A program made the position numbers and the translations under genes. Positions 9,024-12,879 of a stretch of 12,879 nucleotides of DNA are shown here, piece after piece. Source of the stretch: Oscillospiraceae bacterium. GTDB lineage: Bacteria; Bacillota; Clostridia; Oscillospirales; Oscillospiraceae. The notes beneath the pieces are model-generated. The model was not told the origin of the DNA, ran no database searches, and saw only the letters and a list, made by a program, of their open reading frames with translations. How positions within the stretch are numbered: position 1 is the stretch's first letter; every line of letters starts with the position of its first letter. Where the stretch lies: NCBI GenBank assembly GCA_017521875.1, contig JAFXBH010000204.1, forward strand, positions 1-12,879, in the 5' to 3' direction.

Positions 9024-10391
9024 ATGAATTATGATGTAATTGTGATTGGCGCAGGCCCCGGCGGTATTTTTTCCGCTTACGAACTGACCAAGTTAAATCC
9101 CAATATAAAGGTGGCAGTATTTGAAGCAGGTCATCGCCTGAGCCAGCGGCATTGTCCCATCGACGGTGAGAAAATCAAGTCCTGCATTAACTGCAAATGT
9201 TGTTCCATTATGAACGGTTTTGGCGGCGCGGGCGCATTTTCTGACGGCAAATATAATATTACCAACGATTTTGGCGGCACATTGCACGAGTACATTGGAA
9301 AGAAACAGGCGCTGGACCTGATGCACTATGTGGATGAGATCAATATGCGCTATGGTGGGGAAGGTACAAAACTATACTCCACTGCCGGCTCTAAGTTTAA
9401 GAAACTGTGCATTCAGAACGGCCTGCATTTGTTGGATGCCTCCGTTCGCCATTTGGGAACGGATATCAACTATGTGGTGCTGGAAAACCTTTATAACGAT
9501 TTGAAAGACAAGGTTGAATTCTTCTTTGACACCCCTGTGGAATCTGTGTCCATCATTGATGGCGGTTACGAAATTTGCTGTGCCAATCAGAAATACACTT
9601 GCGAAAAGTGTATTATCTCTGTAGGCCGCAGCGGCAGTAAGTGGATGGAAGAGGTCTGTAAGAAGTTAAACATTGAGACCAAATCCAACCGCGTGGATCT
9701 TGGTGTTCGTGTGGAGTTGCCTGCAGAGGTATTTTCCCACCTGACCGACGAACTGTATGAAAGTAAGATTCTGTACCGCACACAGAAATACGGTGACCTG
9801 GTGCGAACCTTCTGTATGAATCCCAGAGGCGCAGTGGTCAACGAAAACACCAACGGCATTGTGACTGTCAACGGCTACAGTTATGAAGATCCCAAAAAGC
9901 AGACGGAGAATACCAATTTCGCCCTGCTTGTTTCCAAGCATTTCTCCGAACCCTTTAAGGACAGTAACGGCTACGGCGAATCCATTGCCCGGCTTAGCAA
10001 TATGTTGGGCGGCGGTGTAATTGCCCAACGGTTTGGTGACCTGATCCGGGGTCGCAGATCTACGCCTCACCGGATGACCGATTCCTTTATGACCCCCACT
10101 TTGAATGCCACTGCAGGCGACTTGAGCTTGGTGCTTCCCAAGCGAATTCTTGACGGTATTATCGAAATGGTCTATGCCTTGGATAAGATCGCTCCCGGCA
10201 CTGCTAATGACGACACCCTGCTTTACGGTGTAGAAGTGAAATTCTACAATATGGAAGTTGCAGTTGACGAGCATCTGGAGAGTTGCTATAAGGGTCTGTA
10301 CATCATTGGTGACGGCAGTGGCATCACCCACAGTTTGTCCCACGCATCTGCCAGTGGCGTCCATGTAGCCAGAAACATTATTTCGCAATAA
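9024..10391 (+). CDS. FAD-dependent dehydrogenase, COG2509-type, function unknown
   Basis: A 455-aa soluble flavoprotein of the uncharacterised NAD(P)/FAD-dependent oxidoreductase group (COG2509). The N-terminus is a Rossmann dinucleotide-binding fold, VIGAGPGG (7-14), closed by an acidic end of strand 2 at E34. The C-terminal FAD-contact motif is IIGDGSG (427-433), followed by SHASASGVHVARNI. Between residues 44 and 60 lie five cysteines (C44, C54, C57, C59, C60), followed by NGFGGAGAFSDGK (64-76). This arrangement could hold a metal or Fe-S cluster or redox-active thiols, but that is inference. There is no signal peptide or membrane segment. The ATG follows GGAGG at 9013-9017. The gene has its own promoter and terminator, so its neighbours give no hint of a substrate. 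Membership of the flavoprotein family is secure; the reaction is unknown and I assign no symbol. Confidence 0.9.
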   Translation: MNYDVIVIGAGPGGIFSAYELTKLNPNIKVAVFEAGHRLSQRHCPIDGEKIKSCINCKCCSIMNGFGGAGAFSDGKYNITNDFGGTLHEYIGKKQALDLMHYVDEINMRYGGEGTKLYSTAGSKFKKLCIQNGLHLLDASVRHLGTDINYVVLENLYNDLKDKVEFFFDTPVESVSIIDGGYEICCANQKYTCEKCIISVGRSGSKWMEEVCKKLNIETKSNRVDLGVRVELPAEVFSHLTDELYESKILYRTQKYGDLVRTFCMNPRGAVVNENTNGIVTVNGYSYEDPKKQTENTNFALLVSKHFSEPFKDSNGYGESIARLSNMLGGGVIAQRFGDLIRGRRSTPHRMTDSFMTPTLNATAGDLSLVLPKRILDGIIEMVYALDKIAPGTANDDTLLYGVEVKFYNMEVAVDEHLESCYKGLYIIGDGSGITHSLSHASASGVHVARNIISQ

Positions 10392-10402
10392 ATCATAAAA
10401 AT

Positions 10403-10442
10403 GACGCCCTATGGAATCCTATCCACAGGGCGTCTGCTTTTT
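10403..10442. terminator. Bidirectional terminator between convergent genes
   Basis: GACGCCCT (10403-10410) pairs with AGGGCGTC (10427-10434). After one A/C mismatch, TGG (10412-10414) pairs with CCA (10423-10425), leaving an 8-base loop. On the plus strand TTTTT follows at 10438-10442; on the minus strand the transcript would run into ATTTTT (complement of 10397-10402). It can therefore end both the FAD dehydrogenase and the transporter transcripts. The transporter stop codon (10419-10421) lies inside the loop, so one stem arm is also coding sequence for that gene. Confidence 0.88.
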
Positions 10443-11336
10443 ATTTGTTTTTTTATCTGGCAGTTGGGAGAGAATGACTGCAACGAATACCAGTACGCAA
10501 CCCAGTGTCTCCCAAACAGTCATACGCTCTTTCAGTACCAGCCAACCGGAGAGAACTGCAAATACAGACTCCAGACTCATCAGTAGCGATGCGGTAGCAG
10601 GGTGGAGATCCTTCTGTCCAATGATCTGCAGGGAGTAGGCGATGCCCATAGACAGGAAACCGGCATAGGCGATAGCGCCGGAACATTCCCACATTCCGGC
10701 CCAGGTGGGGGTTTCCGTAAAAGCCACAACGATCCAGGACAGAGAAGAACATACCAGGCAGTTGATACAGTTCAGCCGCAGGCAGTCCACCTGATTGGCA
10801 AAGATATCCACACACAGGATCTGCACAGCAAAGGCCAGCGCACAGCCCAGCAAAAGCAGGTCGCCCTTGGCGATTGTGGTTACACCTACGCAACTGAGAC
10901 AATACAGACCGGCCACAGCCAGCACCACGCTGACAGGGATCCATTTGGAAGGTTTGATGCCCCGGAACAGTCCTAAAATCGGCACGAAAACAATGTACAT
11001 TGCAGTCAGAAACGCAGATTTTCCCGCATCGGTATCCACGATGCCCATCTGCTGCAGATTGGCTGCAATGAACAGGGGCGTGCCGCATAACAGACCGGCG
11101 ATCCATAGTTTTTTATCCCACCAGCGGGTAAAGAAATTCTTTCCGTCCCCGGCGTTGGTAAATTTATCTGCAATGGCAATAATGGGGAGCAGAATCACCA
11201 TACCCAGCAAACACCGGGCGGCCTGAAAAGTAAAAGGGCCAATATGATCCATACCCATACTCTGGGCCACAAAGGTAGAGCCCCAAATAATCGTGGCAAA
11301 TACAATAGCAATGCTGCCTTTGAGTTGTTTGTTCAT
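10419..11336 (-). CDS. EamA/DMT-family transporter
   Basis: A membrane permease of the drug/metabolite transporter superfamily, predicted to export or import a small metabolite; the substrate cannot be read from sequence. From the ATG at 11336 it is 305 aa, normal for the family. About ten hydrophobic segments form two EamA repeats (about 7-127 and 155-290). The typical first-helix motif IIWGSTFVA is at 16-24, and a glutamate-containing helix-9 motif, LLMSLESVFAVLSGWLVLKE, is near 250-269. The tail is short and basic (DKKTNKKQ). The frame can be extended two codons to a TTG at 11342, but the ATG is preferred because GGTGA lies 6 bases before it and abuts the TTG. It converges with the FAD gene and diverges from pepF, sharing a terminator with the first and a promoter region with the second. 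No transfer signs were seen. Confidence 0.93.
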   Translation of the reverse strand: MNKQLKGSIAIVFATIIWGSTFVAQSMGMDHIGPFTFQAARCLLGMVILLPIIAIADKFTNAGDGKNFFTRWWDKKLWIAGLLCGTPLFIAANLQQMGIVDTDAGKSAFLTAMYIVFVPILGLFRGIKPSKWIPVSVVLAVAGLYCLSCVGVTTIAKGDLLLLGCALAFAVQILCVDIFANQVDCLRLNCINCLVCSSLSWIVVAFTETPTWAGMWECSGAIAYAGFLSMGIAYSLQIIGQKDLHPATASLLMSLESVFAVLSGWLVLKERMTVWETLGCVLVFVAVILSQLPDKKTNKKQTPCG

Positions 11337-11342
11337 TTTCAA

Positions 11343-11347
11343 TCACC
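11343..11347 (-). promoter_or_regulatory. Ribosome binding site deciding the transporter start
   Basis: On the minus strand GGTGA (complement of 11343-11347), the 3' half of the Shine-Dalgarno consensus, lies 6 bases upstream of the ATG at 11336 and zero bases upstream of the alternative TTG at 11342. This supports the ATG. Confidence 0.6.
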
Positions 11348-11354
11348 GACAGGA

Positions 11355-11383
11355 ATTCTACCATATTTTCAAATTATTTACAA
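11355..11383 (-). promoter_or_regulatory. Promoter of the EamA transporter gene
   Basis: Read on the minus strand, the -35 TTGTAA (complement of 11378-11383) and the -10 TAGAAT (complement of 11355-11360) are 17 bases apart. TGG before the -10 gives an extended -10. It lies 18 bases upstream of the ATG at 11336, so the 5' untranslated leader would be very short, about a dozen bases. Confidence 0.75.
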
Positions 11384-11390
11384 GGGTGGT

Positions 11391-11418
11391 TTGCAATTTT
11401 TGCCGGGTATGGTATAAT
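11391..11418 (+). promoter_or_regulatory. Promoter of pepF
   Basis: The -35 TTGCAA (11391-11396) and the consensus -10 TATAAT (11413-11418) have a 16-base spacer. TGG directly before the -10 forms an extended -10 element, which can compensate for the imperfect -35. Only 7 bases separate its -35 box from that of the divergent transporter promoter. Confidence 0.85.
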
Positions 11419-11446
11419 AAAACTACGAAGTATAGGAGGCAAAACA

Positions 11447-12879
11447 ATGGAACGATATGAAAACCGGGCTGAGATTCCCATAGAGGATACTTGGGCAACG
11501 GAAGACCTATATAGAAATGATGCCGCTTGGGAAGCAGAACTTGCCACGTTGGCCCAGAATCAGGAATTGCTGGCAAGTTATGCCGGCAAACTTGCCCAAA
11601 GCGGAAGAACCCTTTATGATTATCTCTACGCCATGGAGATGGTCGATGTGAAGGCATCCCGCCTGGCCAACTACTGTATGCGCAAGAGCGACGAAGATAC
11701 CCGAAACACCACCTATCAGGCCATGACCGGTAAATTTATGAGTGTTATTGTGGACATGGGAGCGGCAACCAGTTTTGATACCCCGGAGATGATGGCCATT
11801 TCCGACGAAACGCTTGAGAATTTCTATACATCCTGCCCGGAATTGGAACGGTATCGTCGATATCTGACCAATTTGCGGCGGAAAAAGGCCCACATTTTGT
11901 CTCCTGCAGAGGAAAAACTTCTGGCCGCAGCAGGAGAACTGTCTCAAGCCCCGGATACCATCTACGGTATGTTTGCCGACGCTGACTTGAAGTTTGCCGA
12001 CGCAATGGATTCCCGGGGAGAACCCCATACAGTCAATCAGGGAACATTTGTATCCCTGCAAATGGGTCAGGACCGGGTGCTGCGGAAAAATGCATATGAA
12101 AGCCTGTATAAGGGGTTTGCCGACTTCAAAAACACTGCCGCAGCGCTGCTGAATGCACAGAATAAGCAACTGAAATTCTTTGCCGAAGCCCGACATTATG
12201 AAACTGCCTTCGATGCGTCTCTGGACAGTACCAATGTACCTACCTCCGTATACCTGAACCTGATTGCATCTGTCCACAAGCATATGGATAAGATGCACCG
12301 GTATGTCCGTTTGCGGAAGAAGATCCTCGGGTTGGATTCTCTCCATTTTTACGATGTGTATACCCCGTTGGTTGCAGATGTGGATAAGGAGATTCCTTTT
12401 GCCGAAGCCAAGCAGACGGTGTATGAATCCCTTGCGCCTTTGGGAGAGGAGTACCGCAGCATTCTCAAAGAGGGTTTCGAAAATCGATGGATTGATGTGT
12501 ACCAAAATGAAGGCAAACGCAGTGGCGCCTATTCCGCTGGCGCAGAAGTCCATCCTTTTGTGCTGCTGAACTATTCCGGCACATTGGACAGCCAGTTTAC
12601 CTTAGCCCACGAAATGGGTCACGCTATCCATTCCTACTTGTCCAACAAGAACCAAAACCCCATTGATGCCCAGTATAAGATCTTTGTGGCGGAGGTGGCA
12701 TCCACCTGTAACGAAGCGCTGCTGATGGAGTACCTGCTGGGAAAGACCACCGACAAGAAAGAGCGCATTTACCTGATCAACCACGTCCTGGAGCAGTGTA
12801 AGAGTACCCTGGACCGGCAGACCAGGTTTGCGGAGTTTGAACTGAACATTGGTAAAATCGTGGCCGAGGGCAAGACTTT
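11447..12879 (+). CDS. pepF: Oligoendopeptidase F (M3 zinc metallopeptidase), 5' part
   Basis: A cytosolic zinc endopeptidase that cleaves short peptides. The frame is open from the ATG at 11447 to the window end without a stop, giving 477 complete codons of a protein usually about 600 aa long, so roughly 120 residues lie beyond. The start follows AGGAGG (11434-11439) at 7 bases and a strong promoter. The N-terminus (WATEDLYRNDAAWEAEL at 16-32) is typical of the PepF N-domain. The catalytic motif H388-E-M-G-H392 is preceded by NYSGTLDSQFTLA, as in other M3B peptidases. The likely third zinc ligand is E416 in AEVASTCNE (415-423). No frameshift is visible. It is divergent from the transporter gene; a functional link to peptide or metabolite flux is speculative. 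The family is certain. The exact subgroup (PepF rather than another M3B enzyme) is very likely. Confidence 0.95.
   Translation, partial: MERYENRAEIPIEDTWATEDLYRNDAAWEAELATLAQNQELLASYAGKLAQSGRTLYDYLYAMEMVDVKASRLANYCMRKSDEDTRNTTYQAMTGKFMSVIVDMGAATSFDTPEMMAISDETLENFYTSCPELERYRRYLTNLRRKKAHILSPAEEKLLAAAGELSQAPDTIYGMFADADLKFADAMDSRGEPHTVNQGTFVSLQMGQDRVLRKNAYESLYKGFADFKNTAAALLNAQNKQLKFFAEARHYETAFDASLDSTNVPTSVYLNLIASVHKHMDKMHRYVRLRKKILGLDSLHFYDVYTPLVADVDKEIPFAEAKQTVYESLAPLGEEYRSILKEGFENRWIDVYQNEGKRSGAYSAGAEVHPFVLLNYSGTLDSQFTLAHEMGHAIHSYLSNKNQNPIDAQYKIFVAEVASTCNEALLMEYLLGKTTDKKERIYLINHVLEQCKSTLDRQTRFAEFELNIGKIVAEGKT

Noticed and set aside
11507..12553. A 348-codon minus-strand open frame opposite pepF, which could be mistaken for the gene of this region.
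   Set aside because: The plus strand carries an uninterrupted PepF frame with the HEMGH zinc motif, a strong ribosome binding site and a promoter; it merely lacks a stop because the window ends. The minus-strand translation looks like no known family.
1..12879. Signs of a defence system, mobile element, CRISPR array, riboswitch or other undescribed system.
   Set aside because: Every stretch longer than about 110 bases is accounted for by a recognisable housekeeping or single-gene unit. I saw no direct repeats, transposase, integrase, toxin-antitoxin pair or structured leader.

Overview
The window is a compact, roughly half-G+C stretch of bacterial chromosome with ordinary core genes. The organism is most likely a member of the Clostridia (Firmicutes), possibly a gut Oscillospirales/Ruminococcaceae-type bacterium. 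The reasons are a PolC-type (Gram-positive) DNA polymerase III, strong AGGAGG ribosome binding sites, sigma-A-type promoters with extended -10 boxes, and the gene order cdsA-dxr-rseP-ispG-polC, which is typical of that group. The class is fairly secure; the family is an inference.

Positions 1-8957 hold one plus-strand operon, entered part-way through its first visible gene. It contains cdsA (3' part, CDP-diacylglycerol synthesis), dxr/ispC (first committed MEP-pathway step), rseP (site-2 intramembrane protease), ispG/gcpE (a late MEP-pathway iron-sulfur enzyme), polC (replicative polymerase, 1436 aa) and a uridine phosphorylase (udp type). Gaps between genes are 0 to 13 bases. At three consecutive junctions the stop codon of one gene lies inside the ribosome binding site of the next, which suggests translational coupling. 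A perfect 14-bp stem terminator touches the udp stop codon and closes the unit. The operon links membrane lipid precursor supply, isoprenoid supply (used for the lipid carrier of wall synthesis), envelope proteolysis, replication and nucleoside salvage.

Positions 8969-10442 hold a single-gene unit with its own promoter: a 455-aa FAD-dependent dehydrogenase of the uncharacterised COG2509 type, with a conspicuous cluster of five cysteines near the N-terminus. It ends at a hairpin shared with the convergent minus-strand gene.

Positions 10419-11336 (minus strand) encode an EamA/DMT-family transporter with about ten membrane segments. Its promoter lies back to back with that of a plus-strand oligoendopeptidase F (pepF, M3 metallopeptidase), which begins at 11447 and runs off the window end with about 477 codons visible.

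I found no tRNA, rRNA, CRISPR, insertion sequence, phage gene or attachment site, and no gene-free stretch over 300 bases. I do not see an undescribed multi-gene system here. The points most worth a second look are the cysteine cluster of the FAD protein, the nearly abutting divergent promoters at 11355-11418, the CCxxC motif in the extracytoplasmic part of the RseP homologue, and the active-site variation in the uridine phosphorylase.
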